DNA of 64,000 nt. Source: Roseomonas genomospecies 6. GTDB taxonomy: Bacteria > Pseudomonadota > Alphaproteobacteria > Azospirillales > Azospirillaceae. The translations under genes and the position numbers were made by a program. The notes beneath the pieces were generated by a model. That model saw nothing but the letters and a program-made list of their open reading frames with translations. It was not told where the DNA came from and made no database searches. Within the stretch, counting starts at the first letter, position 1, and every line of letters starts with the position of its first letter. Below are positions 35,340 through 44,479 of the stretch, piece after piece. The stretch lies in contig NZ_QOKW01000013.1 of the NCBI RefSeq assembly GCF_008365375.1, positions 1-64,000 on the forward strand, written 5' to 3'.

Positions 35340-37938
35340 CCGTGTAGGTGATGGAGACGGCCAGCAGCACCCCCATGCTGGACAGGCCGCGATGGCTGGA
35401 AAGCGCCAGCGTGGCGAAGGCGGTGCTGGTGGTCAGCGTGCTGACCAGGACGGCGCGCGGCGTGCTGGTCACCAGAAGCTCGATGCCGAAGGCGCTGTCC
35501 GACGCCCCCTGCCGCACCAGATCCTGCCCGCGCGCGACCATGTGGATGCTGCTCGACACGCCAAGCGCGAACAGCAGCGGAATGACGATCACGTTGGCGA
35601 AGTTGAAGGGGATGTTCAGAAGCCCGGCGGTCGCCATGGTCCACAGGGCGGCCAGGATCAGCGGCGCCAGGATCAGCACCATCCCAGTCACCGACCGCTG
35701 CACGGCGACCAGCAACAGCACCATCAGCACGAGCGTCAGCGCCGTCGCTTCCAGGAAGGAGGAGCCGACGACGCGCGCGGCCTCCGTCACGGTCACCGGC
35801 GCGCCGGTGGCGTTGAGGGCCACGGCCAGCACGGCGTCGGCGAAATCGGCCATCGCGCGGCTGTCGGAAATGTCGTGCGTCGGCAGGACCTCGACGCGGG
35901 CGCGCCCGTCCGCGGCGATCCAGCGGGCCTTCAGGCCGTCCGGCACGTCGGCGGCGGTCACCGGCTGCTCCACCGCCATGCCCTCCCGCAGCCGGTCGAG
36001 CAGCGGCGGGACACCCCCGGTCAGCGCCCCGTCGAGCGTGGCGAGCTGCGCCGGCTGGATGCGGGCCAGCGCCCCGGCGAAGCGCTCCACCGCGGCGCGG
36101 AGGTCGGGCGGGCCGTCTCCCTTCTCCGAGAGATAGCCTCCCAGCACCGTCTTCAGCATGGCGAAGGCCCGCTCCCGCCCATCCCGGTCCAGCGCCGCCG
36201 GTGTCGCGGGCGCGGTCAGGCTGGGGCCGAGCAACAGCTCCATGTCCGCCAGGATCGGAAGCTTGGCCTCCTGGTCCTTCGGGATGAAGCTGGCGAAGGT
36301 GCGCACGCCGCCCGACTCGGGAAGGGGGCGCAGCCGATCGGCCAAAGCCTGCGCCTCCTCCAGACCGGGCGTCAGGATGTTGACGGAATAGGGGGAGGTG
36401 CGCGGGGTGGCGGCCAGATCGCGGTAGGTGGCGACGGCCTCCGTCCGCTCGTCCTGGAGGTTCAGCGGGTTGACGTCCAACCGCACCAGGGGCAGCGCCG
36501 CCACGGACAGGATGGCGCTGGCCCCGGCCAGGGCCAGGATGGAGCGGTGTCGGCGGGTGACCCAGCCGGCGAAACCGCGGTCCTCCCGCTCCGGCGGGGC
36601 GACGCCGGGACCGGGGCGCAGCAGGACGATCAGGGCGGGGAGGAGCGTCAGGCTGATGAGCAGGGCCACCACCATGCCGACGGCGGAGATGATGCCGAAC
36701 TCGGCCAGCCCCAGATAGGCGGTCGGCACGAAGGACAGGAAGCCGATGATGGCGCACAGGGTGCTGAGCACCAGAGCCGGCCCCACCGCCTTCACCGCTT
36801 CGATGGCGGCGGCCAGCGGCGGCAGGCCGCGGCGCAGCTCCTCTTGATAGCGCAGACCGAGATGCCCGCCGTAATCGTCGCCCAACCCGAAGAACATCAC
36901 CGCGCAGGTGACGGAGATCAGGTTCAGCCGCCCCACCGTCAGCGCCGCCGCTCCGGCGCTCAGCGTCAGGCCGAGCAGCAGGACCAGCATGATGCAGGCG
37001 ATCAGCCGCCCCGACCGCATCCCGGCGATCAGCACCGCCGACACCAGCACGAAGGACAGGATGGTGGCGAGGCCGGCGCTGTTGGCGACCGTGTCCAGCT
37101 CCGTCTGGCGCAGCGGCACGGCGCCGGTAACGCGCATCTCCACCCCCCGCCCTACCGGCTCCGCCTGGACGGCGGCGATGGCCTCCCGCACGGCGGTCAC
37201 GGCGGGCCGTCCCCGCCCGAAGGACGTGTTGTCCAGCACGGGCCGGGCGAGCACGAAGCGGCGATTCGCCGCCCGGTCCTCCTCCTCCGTGGTCTGGACC
37301 ATGCCGGTCCAGGACAGCGGCACCGGACGGCCATCGGCAACCGTCGCGGTGCTGACCGCCAGCCGGTCGAACAGCTCGACGGGAGAGGCCGGCGCCCCCT
37401 CGTCCGCGTGGGTCAGAATCAGATCCAGCAGATCGGCCAATCCCTGAAGGTTCGGCGCGGCGTTCAGCGCGCCAAGCGCCGCCTGCGCCCCGGCCAGCCG
37501 GGTGGCGAGGTCCTGCAATTTTTCCGTGTCGAGAAACAGCAGGCCGTACCGGTGAAAGTACGGGTCGGCGGACGGCACCTCCACCGACGTCAGCACGTCG
37601 GTACGGGCGGACATACGCTCCGCCAGACGTACGGCGGCGGCGTCCGACTGGTCGGGGGAGGGGCTGTCGACCACCACGACGATCTGGTCGTCGGCGAAAG
37701 GAAAAGCCTGCCGGTACTCCTCCGTGTGCTGGCGGAAGGCGGTCTGCGGCGAAATCATGTCCGCCGTGCTGGTGCTCATCGTCAGATTCTCGGCGGAATA
37801 CCAGCCGGCCAGCACGGACAGCAGAACGCCGATGGCGAGCGTCATCCCCGGCCAACGGCAGGACAGGGCGCCCAGGCCCCCGATCATGGCGCGACCGACG
37901 TCCGCCATCCGGTCCAGGACGCCTTCCCCATGCTTCAC
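35251..37938 (-). CDS. hpnN: hopanoid RND transporter (MMPL type)
   Basis: 895 residues from the GTG at 37938 (GGGAG lies before it; an ATG at 37908 is the alternative). Two RND halves. The first helix is GMTLAIGVLLSVLAGWYSA, periplasmic loops fill about 60-250 and 450-700, and six-helix bundles include LISVTCAVMFFGLGDDYGGH and VIVIPLLFALGVSSSIHMVA. HpnN moves hopanoids from the inner to the outer membrane in alphaproteobacteria. It diverges from shc across 186 bp of shared regulatory sequence. Confidence 0.9.
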   Translation of the reverse strand: MKHGEGVLDRMADVGRAMIGGLGALSCRWPGMTLAIGVLLSVLAGWYSAENLTMSTSTADMISPQTAFRQHTEEYRQAFPFADDQIVVVVDSPSPDQSDAAAVRLAERMSARTDVLTSVEVPSADPYFHRYGLLFLDTEKLQDLATRLAGAQAALGALNAAPNLQGLADLLDLILTHADEGAPASPVELFDRLAVSTATVADGRPVPLSWTGMVQTTEEEDRAANRRFVLARPVLDNTSFGRGRPAVTAVREAIAAVQAEPVGRGVEMRVTGAVPLRQTELDTVANSAGLATILSFVLVSAVLIAGMRSGRLIACIMLVLLLGLTLSAGAAALTVGRLNLISVTCAVMFFGLGDDYGGHLGLRYQEELRRGLPPLAAAIEAVKAVGPALVLSTLCAIIGFLSFVPTAYLGLAEFGIISAVGMVVALLISLTLLPALIVLLRPGPGVAPPEREDRGFAGWVTRRHRSILALAGASAILSVAALPLVRLDVNPLNLQDERTEAVATYRDLAATPRTSPYSVNILTPGLEEAQALADRLRPLPESGGVRTFASFIPKDQEAKLPILADMELLLGPSLTAPATPAALDRDGRERAFAMLKTVLGGYLSEKGDGPPDLRAAVERFAGALARIQPAQLATLDGALTGGVPPLLDRLREGMAVEQPVTAADVPDGLKARWIAADGRARVEVLPTHDISDSRAMADFADAVLAVALNATGAPVTVTEAARVVGSSFLEATALTLVLMVLLLVAVQRSVTGMVLILAPLILAALWTMATAGLLNIPFNFANVIVIPLLFALGVSSSIHMVARGQDLVRQGASDSAFGIELLVTSTPRAVLVSTLTTSTAFATLALSSHRGLSSMGVLLAVSITYTVISSLVVLPALMILWHRLRLRRRPAVPAR

Positions 37939-38002
37939 GCCGTACGTCTCCCTTTTCAGCAGGCGCAGTCTGCCAGGACAACCTGTGGCACCCAACGTAC
38001 TC

Positions 38003-38017
38003 TACTGTATGTTACTT
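38003..38017 (+). promoter_or_regulatory. shared hopanoid-locus motif, copy 1
   Basis: TACTGTATGTTACTT. A 13/15 match to 42364-42378, which lies in the next divergent intergenic region of the same locus. The core GTATGTTAC is a near-palindrome. Confidence 0.45.
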
Positions 38018-38053
38018 CCAACCAGTGGGCGAAGCACGGCACCACGATACCCT

Positions 38054-38103
38054 GATACCTCCGTTCCGGAGGATGGACCCCGATACCTCCGTCCCGGAGG
38101 AGG
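38054..38103. promoter_or_regulatory. two tandem GATACCTCCG palindromes upstream of shc
   Basis: GATACCTCCGTTCCGGAGGA (38054-38073) recurs with one change at 38082-38101. Each holds CCTCCG...CGGAGG. The second ends 22 bp before the shc ATG, well placed for an operator. Confidence 0.5.
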
Positions 38104-38124
38104 AAGGGCAAAGCGGGAGCGCCG

Positions 38125-40056
38125 ATGCACGACCACAACGCAAGCACGACCTTGCGGGTCCGGAAGACGGGGCCTTCGGCAAGGACGGTGGACGACGCCG
38201 TGACCGATGCCACGGACGCCCTGATCCGCCGCCAGCAGGCCGACGGCCACTGGGTTTTCGAACTGGAGGCCGACGCCACCATCCCGTCCGAATATCTGCT
38301 GCTGCACCACATCCTGGACGAGATCGACCCGGAACTTGAAGCCGGGCTGGCGGCCTTCATCCGCGGGCGGCAGGGCAGGGACGGTGGATGGCCGCTGTTC
38401 TTCGGCGGCGCCATGGACATCAGTTGCAGCGTGAAGGCCTACTTCGCGCTCAAGGCGGCGGGCGACAGTCCGGACGCGCCGCACATGCGCCGCGCCCGCG
38501 AGGCGATCCTGGCGCGCGGCGGGGCGGCCCGCTGCAACGTCTTCACCCGCATCCTGCTGGCGCAGTTCGGCCAGATCCCCTGGCGGGCGGTGCCGGCCAT
38601 GCCGGTGGAGATCATGAATCTTCCGCCCTGGTCGCCCTTCCACATCTCCCGCATCTCCTACTGGTCGCGGACGGTGGTGGTGCCGCTTCTGGTCGTCATG
38701 GCGCACCGGCTCCAGGCCCGCAACCCGCGCGGCATCGGCATCGCCGAGCTGTTCACCGAGCCGCCGGAGCGGGTGCGCAACTGGCACAGCAACAACAGCC
38801 GCGGCGGCTGGGCCACACTGTTCCGGGCGCTGGACGCCGCCCTGCACGCGGTGGAGCCGCGCCTGCCCGCCAACGGGCGGCAATCGGCCATCGACCGCGC
38901 CGTGCGCTTCGTGACCGAGCGGCTGAACGGGGAGGACGGTCTGGGCGCCATCTTCCCGGCGATGGTCAACGCGGTCCTGATGTTCCACTGTCTGGGCCAC
39001 CCGCCGGACCATCCCGACGCGGCCACCGCGCGCCGCGCGTTGCGCGGGCTGATGGTGCGGCAGCCGGGGCGGGTCTATTGCCAGCCCTGCCTGTCGCCGG
39101 TCTGGGACACGGCGATCATCTGCAACGCGTTGCTGGAAACCGGCAGCCCGCTGGCCCGCGCGGCGGCGCGGCGGGGCGCGGACTGGCTGGTCGCGCGCCA
39201 GATTCTCGATGTGGACGGCGACTGGGCGTGGCAGCGTCCCGGTCTGGCGCCGGGCGGCTGGGCCTTCCAGTACAACAACGCCCATTATCCGGACACCGAC
39301 GACACCGCCATGGTGGTGATGGCCCTGCAAAGGCTGGACACCGACCGCTACGGCGAGCCGATCCGCCGCGCGCGGGACTGGATCGTCGGCATGCAGAGCC
39401 GCAACGGCGGCTGGGGCGCCTTCGACGCGGAGAATCAGCACGACTTCCTGAACCACATTCCCTTCGCCGACCATGGCGCCCTGCTCGACCCGCCGACGTC
39501 CGACGTGACGGCGCGCTGCGTCATGATGCTGGCCCGGCTGGGAGAGGGGCGCGACACCGTGCCGACCCGCCGCGGCCTGACCTTCCTGGAGCGGGAGCAG
39601 GAGAGCGACGGCTCCTGGTTCGGGCGCTGGGGCACCAACTACGTCTACGGCACCTGGTCGGCGCTGGAGGCGCTGAACGCCGCCGGGGTGCCGCACGCCG
39701 CGTCGAGCGTCCAGCGCGCCGCGCAATGGCTTCTGGCGCACCAGCGTCCGGACGGCGGTTGGGGCGAGGACGGCGCCACCTATTGGGCGGAAAATCCGCG
39801 GGGGGAGGGGCCGGTCTCCACCCCCTCGCAGACCGCCTGGGCGCTGCTCGGGCTGATGGCGGCGGGCAAGGGCAACCACCCGGCGGTCGCCCGCGGCGTC
39901 GAGTATCTGCTGGCCGCCCGCGATGCCGAGGGGCTGTGGACCGAGGAGCCCTTCACCGCTGTGGGCTTCCCGCGCGTCTTCTACCTCAAGTACCATGGCT
40001 ACGCGGCGAGCTTTCCGCTGTGGGCGCTGGCCCGCTACCGGGCGCTGCGGGCATGA
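38125..40056 (+). CDS. shc: squalene-hopene cyclase
   Basis: 643 residues, the family's usual length. It cyclises squalene to hopene and diplopterol at the inner membrane. The protonating DTDD motif is D390-T391-D392-D393 (in YPDTDDTAM). Several QW repeats (GRDGGWPLFF, RNGGWGAFD, SDGSWFGRW, PDGGWGEDG) and the hydrophobic channel stretch YLLLHHILDEI are present. GGGAGC precedes the ATG. The stop overlaps the DUF2141 start. Also called hpnF. Confidence 0.97.
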   Translation: MHDHNASTTLRVRKTGPSARTVDDAVTDATDALIRRQQADGHWVFELEADATIPSEYLLLHHILDEIDPELEAGLAAFIRGRQGRDGGWPLFFGGAMDISCSVKAYFALKAAGDSPDAPHMRRAREAILARGGAARCNVFTRILLAQFGQIPWRAVPAMPVEIMNLPPWSPFHISRISYWSRTVVVPLLVVMAHRLQARNPRGIGIAELFTEPPERVRNWHSNNSRGGWATLFRALDAALHAVEPRLPANGRQSAIDRAVRFVTERLNGEDGLGAIFPAMVNAVLMFHCLGHPPDHPDAATARRALRGLMVRQPGRVYCQPCLSPVWDTAIICNALLETGSPLARAAARRGADWLVARQILDVDGDWAWQRPGLAPGGWAFQYNNAHYPDTDDTAMVVMALQRLDTDRYGEPIRRARDWIVGMQSRNGGWGAFDAENQHDFLNHIPFADHGALLDPPTSDVTARCVMMLARLGEGRDTVPTRRGLTFLEREQESDGSWFGRWGTNYVYGTWSALEALNAAGVPHAASSVQRAAQWLLAHQRPDGGWGEDGATYWAENPRGEGPVSTPSQTAWALLGLMAAGKGNHPAVARGVEYLLAARDAEGLWTEEPFTAVGFPRVFYLKYHGYAASFPLWALARYRALRA

Positions 40057-40448
40057 GGGCCGGCGTGGCGGTTCTCGCCGCGGCGCTGGTCGTGACCGTC
40101 CAGGGGGTTCGCAACGGCGAGGGCCGGGTCGCCCTCGCCGTCTGCGAGGAGTCCGCCTACCCGGCGGGGCAATGCGCGTTTCGTGTCACGGTCCCGGCGG
40201 CGCAAGGGGCGGTGCGCATCGCCGTCCCGGACGTGCCGCCGGGCACCTACGCGCTGCGCGCCTACCATGACGAGAACGGCAACGGCCAGTTGGACCGCAA
40301 CGCGCTGGGCATCCCGGAGGAGGGGTTCGGCTTCGGCAACGACGCCCCGGTGCTCATGGGGCCGCCCGGATTCCGCGACGCCGCCGTGACGGTGGGGAGG
40401 ACCGGTTTGGAGACCGTGTTGACGCTGCGTTACTGGATATCACGGTAG
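40053..40448 (+). CDS. DUF2141 exported protein in the hopanoid operon
   Basis: 131 residues with a signal peptide (AGVAVLAAALVVTVQG) and the DUF2141 landmark TYALRAYHDENGNGQLDRNA. The DENGNGQLD stretch resembles a calcium-binding loop. Its ATG overlaps the shc stop (ATGA), so it is cotranslated. Role unknown; a periplasmic partner of hopanoid transport is possible. Confidence 0.8.
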   Translation: MRAGVAVLAAALVVTVQGVRNGEGRVALAVCEESAYPAGQCAFRVTVPAAQGAVRIAVPDVPPGTYALRAYHDENGNGQLDRNALGIPEEGFGFGNDAPVLMGPPGFRDAAVTVGRTGLETVLTLRYWISR

Positions 40449-40457
40449 GGAGACGCG

Positions 40458-41192
40458 ATGGCCGCGGCGATCCTCACCGGCATGGCGCTGGAAGCGCGTC
40501 TGGCCCGCCGCACCGGACGGCCCGTCGCCTGCGCCACGGGGCACGCCGCCGCCGCGGAGGCGGCGCGGCGCCTTCTGGAGGGCGGGGCCGGCGGGATCGT
40601 CAGCTTCGGGGTCGCGGGCGGTCTCGCGCCCGATCTGAAGCCTGGATCGCTGATCGTGGCGACCGCCGTCATCGACGAAGAGGGAACCGTCTACGGGGCA
40701 TGCCGCCGCTGGCACCGCCACCTGCGCCACGCCCTTCCGCAGGCCCGCCCCGCCGTGGTGGCCGGCGCGCTCGTGCCCGCGGCAAGCCGGGACGACAAGG
40801 CGCGTCTGCGCGCATGCACGGGTGCCGTGGCGGTCGATCTGGAGAGTCTCGCGGTGGCGCGGGTCTGCCGCGCCTGGGGGCGGCCCTTCGCCGTGCTGCG
40901 CGCCGTCGCCGATCCGGAATGGCGGGCGCTGCCGGCGGCGGCGCTGGCCGGGCTGGACGGGGACGGGCGCATGTCCCCCGGCGCGGTGCTGGCACGGCTT
41001 GCCGCCGACCCCCGCCAAGTCGTGGCGCTGGGCCGGCTGGCCTGGGACCTCGGCTGCGCGCTGGCCGCGCTCCGCAAGGCCGCCGATGCCTTTCCGGGGG
41101 AGCTACTCGGCGGCGGTCCGATTGGCGGCGGTCCGATTGGCGGTGGTCCGCTCGGCCTCGATCCGGCGCAGCGTGTCCGCGACGTGGCGTGA
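40458..41192 (+). CDS. hpnG: hopanoid-associated nucleoside phosphorylase
   Basis: 244 residues. Nucleoside-phosphorylase-like: IVSFGVAGGLAPDLKPGSLI, AVAVDLESLAVARV and FAVLRAVADPEW. HpnG removes adenine from adenosylhopane to give ribosylhopane. GGGAG precedes the ATG. The last 30 residues carry GGGPIGGGPIGGGPLG, encoded by a tandem repeat that is also the end of hpnH on the other strand (90-bp overlap). Confidence 0.88.
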   Translation: MAAAILTGMALEARLARRTGRPVACATGHAAAAEAARRLLEGGAGGIVSFGVAGGLAPDLKPGSLIVATAVIDEEGTVYGACRRWHRHLRHALPQARPAVVAGALVPAASRDDKARLRACTGAVAVDLESLAVARVCRAWGRPFAVLRAVADPEWRALPAAALAGLDGDGRMSPGAVLARLAADPRQVVALGRLAWDLGCALAALRKAADAFPGELLGGGPIGGGPIGGGPLGLDPAQRVRDVA

Positions 41193-42260
41193 GAAGACCT
41201 CCTCCGCCGGGCGCTGGCGGTCCAGCGGGATCTCCGGCGCCATCGGCCCCTCCGTGCGTGGCCCGCGCAGGCTGACCGCCAGGGCGGACAGCGGGTTGCG
41301 CAGCGTGTCCTCCACCGCGGTCGGCTCATAACCGCTGTGGACCATGCAGTCGGCGCATTTCTCGTAGTTGCCGGTTCCGTAGGCGTCCCAGTCCGTCTCC
41401 TCCATCAGCGCCTTGAAGGTCGGGGCGTAGCCCTCCCCCAGCAGGTAGCAGGGGCGCTGCCAGCCGAAGACGTTGCGCGTCGGGTTGCCCCAGGGCGCGC
41501 AGCGGTAGGTCCGGTTGCCGGCCAGGAAATCCAGGAACAGGGACGACTGCGAGAAGCGCCATTTCCGGCCGCGGCCCCGCCGGAAGACGTCGCGGAACAG
41601 ATCCTTCGTCTTGCGGCGGTTCAGGAAATGCTCCTGGTCCGGCGCGCGCTCGTAGGCGTAGCCGGGGGATACGGTGATGGCGTCGATCCCGGCGGCCATG
41701 GCCTCGTCGAAGAAGGCGGCGACCGTCTCCGGCTCCGCGCCGTCGAACAGGGTGCAATTGATGTTGACTCGGAATCCGCGCGCCTTGGCCGCCCGGATCG
41801 CGGCGACGGCACGGTCGTAGACGCCCGGCTGGCAGACCGCCCTGTCATGCTCCTCCCGCCCGCCGTCCAGATGGACCGACCATGTGAAGAAGGGGCTGGG
41901 GGTGAAGCGGTCCAGCCGCTTCTCCATCAGCAGGGCGTTGGTGCAGAGGTAGACGAACTTGCGCCGCGCCACGATCCCGGCGGCGATCGTGTGAATCTCC
42001 GGGTGCAGCAGCGGCTCACCCCCGGCGATGGAAACCACCGGGGCGCCGCATTCGTCCACAGCACCCAAGGACTCCTCGACCGACAGGCGGCGGCGCAGGA
42101 TGGGGTCGGGATAGTCGATCTTGCCGCAGCCCGCGCAGGCGAGGTTGCAGCGGAACAACGGCTCCAGCATCAGCACCAGCGGGAAGCGCCGGTTGCCGCC
42201 GAGGCGCTGGCGCAGCACGTAGGCGCCGACCAGCGCCGCCTGGATCGGAGGAACGGCCAT
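41103..42260 (-). CDS. hpnH: adenosyl-hopene transferase, radical SAM
   Basis: 385 residues. The radical SAM cluster motif CNLACAGC (CxxxCxxC) is at about residues 38-45, SIAGGEPLLHPEI follows, and a C-terminal Cys pair lies in KCADCMVHSGYEP. HpnH joins a 5'-deoxyadenosyl radical to diploptene, the first step to extended hopanoids. The C-terminus ends in ERTTANRTAANRTAAE, made by the tandem repeat shared with hpnG. Confidence 0.95.
   Translation of the reverse strand: MAVPPIQAALVGAYVLRQRLGGNRRFPLVLMLEPLFRCNLACAGCGKIDYPDPILRRRLSVEESLGAVDECGAPVVSIAGGEPLLHPEIHTIAAGIVARRKFVYLCTNALLMEKRLDRFTPSPFFTWSVHLDGGREEHDRAVCQPGVYDRAVAAIRAAKARGFRVNINCTLFDGAEPETVAAFFDEAMAAGIDAITVSPGYAYERAPDQEHFLNRRKTKDLFRDVFRRGRGRKWRFSQSSLFLDFLAGNRTYRCAPWGNPTRNVFGWQRPCYLLGEGYAPTFKALMEETDWDAYGTGNYEKCADCMVHSGYEPTAVEDTLRNPLSALAVSLRGPRTEGPMAPEIPLDRQRPAEEVFSRHVADTLRRIEAERTTANRTAANRTAAE
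41104..41151. repeat. tandem repeat in the hpnG/hpnH overlap
   Basis: GGCGGTCCGATTGGCGG-type units repeat about three times. The plus frame reads Gly-Gly-Pro-Ile and the minus frame reads Ala-Asn-Arg-Thr. Confidence 0.6.
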
Positions 42261-42363
42261 GGTTACGCCTTTACCTCCCCATAGTGGATCGCCGCCATGC
42301 GCTTATCCCTGAAATTGCGTCACGCCCCAGTTTGGAGCGTCGGGAGATGTTTGGCAGGTAGGT

Positions 42364-42378
42364 TACCGTATGATACTT
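42364..42378 (+). promoter_or_regulatory. shared hopanoid-locus motif, copy 2
   Basis: TACCGTATGATACTT. Core GTATGATAC is a perfect palindrome with a one-base centre. Lies between divergent hpnH and dxs and matches 38003-38017. Confidence 0.45.
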
Positions 42379-42433
42379 GCCCGACTCTGGTATGGACCGG
42401 CTCCGCCTTTCATCCTTCAAAAGCCGCAAAACC

Positions 42434-42473
42434 ACGGCGCCCAATACAACGGCGCCCAATACAACGGCGCCCA
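42434..42473. repeat. 15-bp tandem repeat upstream of dxs
   Basis: ACGGCGCCCAATACA occurs twice (42434-42448, 42449-42463), with a third partial unit to 42473. It lies 48 bp before the dxs ATG. Copy-number change here could alter the leader of dxs. Confidence 0.75.
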
Positions 42474-42520
42474 GGATCGCCGTGGGGAATGACGGCCCAT
42501 GAAGGGGAGAGGCACCGGTC

Positions 42521-44467
42521 ATGAAGAACAAGCCCCCGGCCAGCAAGACACCTCTCCTCGACCGGGTGCGCACCCCCGTCGATCTGCGTCGGCTGAAGCC
42601 GGGCCAATTGCGCCAACTGGCGGACGAGCTGCGCACCGAGACCATCAGCGCGGTGTCGGTGACCGGCGGGCATCTGGGCGCCGGGCTGGGGGTGGTCGAA
42701 CTGACCGTCGCCCTGCACTACGTCTTCGACACGCCCACGGACCGGCTGATCTGGGACGTCGGGCACCAGTGCTATCCGCACAAGATCCTGACCGGTCGCC
42801 GCGACCGCATCCGTACGCTCCGTACCGGTGGCGGATTGAGCGGGTTCACGAGACGTACGGAGAGCGCGTACGACCCCTTCGGCGCGGCGCACAGCTCCAC
42901 CGCCATGTCGGCGGGACTGGGCATGGCGGTGGCGCGCGACCGGCTGGGCCGCCGCAACCATGTCGTCGCGGTGGTCGGCGACGGCGCCATGAGCGCCGGC
43001 ATGGCCTATGAGGCGATGAACAACATCGGCTCCGGCGGCAGCCGCATGATCGTGGTGCTGAACGACAACAACATGTCCATCGCGCCGCCCGTGGGCGCCC
43101 TGTCCGCCTATCTGTCGCGGCTGATCTCCTCCAAGCCCTTCCTCACCCTGCGGCATTTCGCGGAGGATCTGGCCGGGCACATGCCGCGCCCGCTGCGCAC
43201 GGCGGCGCGCCGGGCGGAGGAGTACGCCCGCGGCATGGTCACCGGCGGCACGCTGTTCGAGGAGCTGGGCTTCTACTACATCGGCCCGATCGACGGGCAC
43301 AATCTGGACCATCTGCTGCCCGTCCTCCAGAACGTGCGCGACGCCGACGACGACAAGCCGGTGCTGATCCATGTCGTCACCAAGAAAGGCAAGGGCTACG
43401 GCCCCGCCGAGGCGTCCGCCGACAAGCTGCACGCGGTCGCCAAGTTCGACGTGGTCACCGGCACCCAGGCCAAGCCCAAGTCCAACGCCCCGACCTACAC
43501 CCGCGTTTTCGCCAACGCCCTGATCGCCGAGGCCGAGCGCGACCCGGCCATCCTCGGCATCACCGCCGCCATGCCCTCGGGCACCGGGCTCGACCTGTTC
43601 GCCCAGCGCTTCCCGTCCCGCTGCTTCGACGTCGGCATCGCCGAGCAGCACGCCGTGACCTTCGCCGCCGGGCTGGCGACGGAGGGCTTCAAGCCCTTCT
43701 GCGCGATCTACTCGACCTTCCTGCAGCGCGCCTACGACCAGCTCGTCCACGACGTGGTGCTGCAGCGCCTGCCGGTGCGCTTCGCGCTCGACCGCGCCGG
43801 TCTGGTCGGGGCGGACGGGGCGACCCACGCCGGGGCCTTCGACGTGGCCTATCTGGGCTGCCTGCCCGACATCGTGCTGATGGCCGCGGCGGACGAGCTG
43901 GAGCTGATGCACATGGTGGCGACCAGCGCCGCCATCGACGACCGCGCCTCGGCGCTGCGCTACCCGCGCGGCGAGGGGGTGGGGCTGGAATTGCCGGAGC
44001 GCGGCGCGGTGCTGCCCATCGGCAAGGGGCGCATCGTCCAGGAAGGCACCAAGGTGGCGATCCTCAGCTACGGCACGCGTCTGGGCGAGGCGCGCAAGGC
44101 GGCGGCGGAGCTGGGGGCACGGGGCCTGTCGACGACGGTGGCCGACGCCCGCTTCGCCAAGCCGCTGGACGAGGAGCTGGTGCGCCGGCTGGCGCTGGAG
44201 CACGAGGTGCTGATCACCATCGAGGAGGGCTCGGTCGGCGGCTTCGGCAGCTTCGTGCTTCAGTATCTCGCGATGGCCGGGCTGCTGGATGGCAATCTTC
44301 TTGGGGGCGGGCTGAAGATCCGCCCGATGGTCCTGCCCGACCGCTTCCTCGACCACGACAGCCCGGCCAAGCAGTACGAGGAGGCCGGTCTGGCCGCCCG
44401 CCACATCGTCGCCACGGCGCTGGGCGCGCTCGGCAGCCGCAAAGGGCGGATCGCGACATCGGGGTGA
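42521..44467 (+). CDS. dxs: 1-deoxy-D-xylulose-5-phosphate synthase
   Basis: 648 residues. It condenses pyruvate and glyceraldehyde-3-phosphate, the first step of the MEP isoprenoid pathway, using thiamine diphosphate. TPP/Mg site [38 protein letters not shown] near the start, and [17 protein letters not shown] in the Pyr domain are all seen. GGGGAG lies before the ATG. A copy in the hopanoid locus would raise squalene supply. Whether the genome has a second dxs cannot be seen. Confidence 0.95.
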   Translation: MKNKPPASKTPLLDRVRTPVDLRRLKPGQLRQLADELRTETISAVSVTGGHLGAGLGVVELTVALHYVFDTPTDRLIWDVGHQCYPHKILTGRRDRIRTLRTGGGLSGFTRRTESAYDPFGAAHSSTAMSAGLGMAVARDRLGRRNHVVAVVGDGAMSAGMAYEAMNNIGSGGSRMIVVLNDNNMSIAPPVGALSAYLSRLISSKPFLTLRHFAEDLAGHMPRPLRTAARRAEEYARGMVTGGTLFEELGFYYIGPIDGHNLDHLLPVLQNVRDADDDKPVLIHVVTKKGKGYGPAEASADKLHAVAKFDVVTGTQAKPKSNAPTYTRVFANALIAEAERDPAILGITAAMPSGTGLDLFAQRFPSRCFDVGIAEQHAVTFAAGLATEGFKPFCAIYSTFLQRAYDQLVHDVVLQRLPVRFALDRAGLVGADGATHAGAFDVAYLGCLPDIVLMAAADELELMHMVATSAAIDDRASALRYPRGEGVGLELPERGAVLPIGKGRIVQEGTKVAILSYGTRLGEARKAAAELGARGLSTTVADARFAKPLDEELVRRLALEHEVLITIEEGSVGGFGSFVLQYLAMAGLLDGNLLGGGLKIRPMVLPDRFLDHDSPAKQYEEAGLAARHIVATALGALGSRKGRIATSG

Positions 44468-44479
44468 TGGGCGGGCTGA

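Noticed and set aside
35293..38055. A 920-residue plus-strand frame opposite hpnN
   Set aside because: Gln/Arg/His/Gly-rich composition with no motif, while the minus frame has clear RND helices.
42434..42473. CRISPR or iteron origin
   Set aside because: Direct repeats without spacers, beside a metabolic gene and no replication gene. Better described as a simple tandem repeat.
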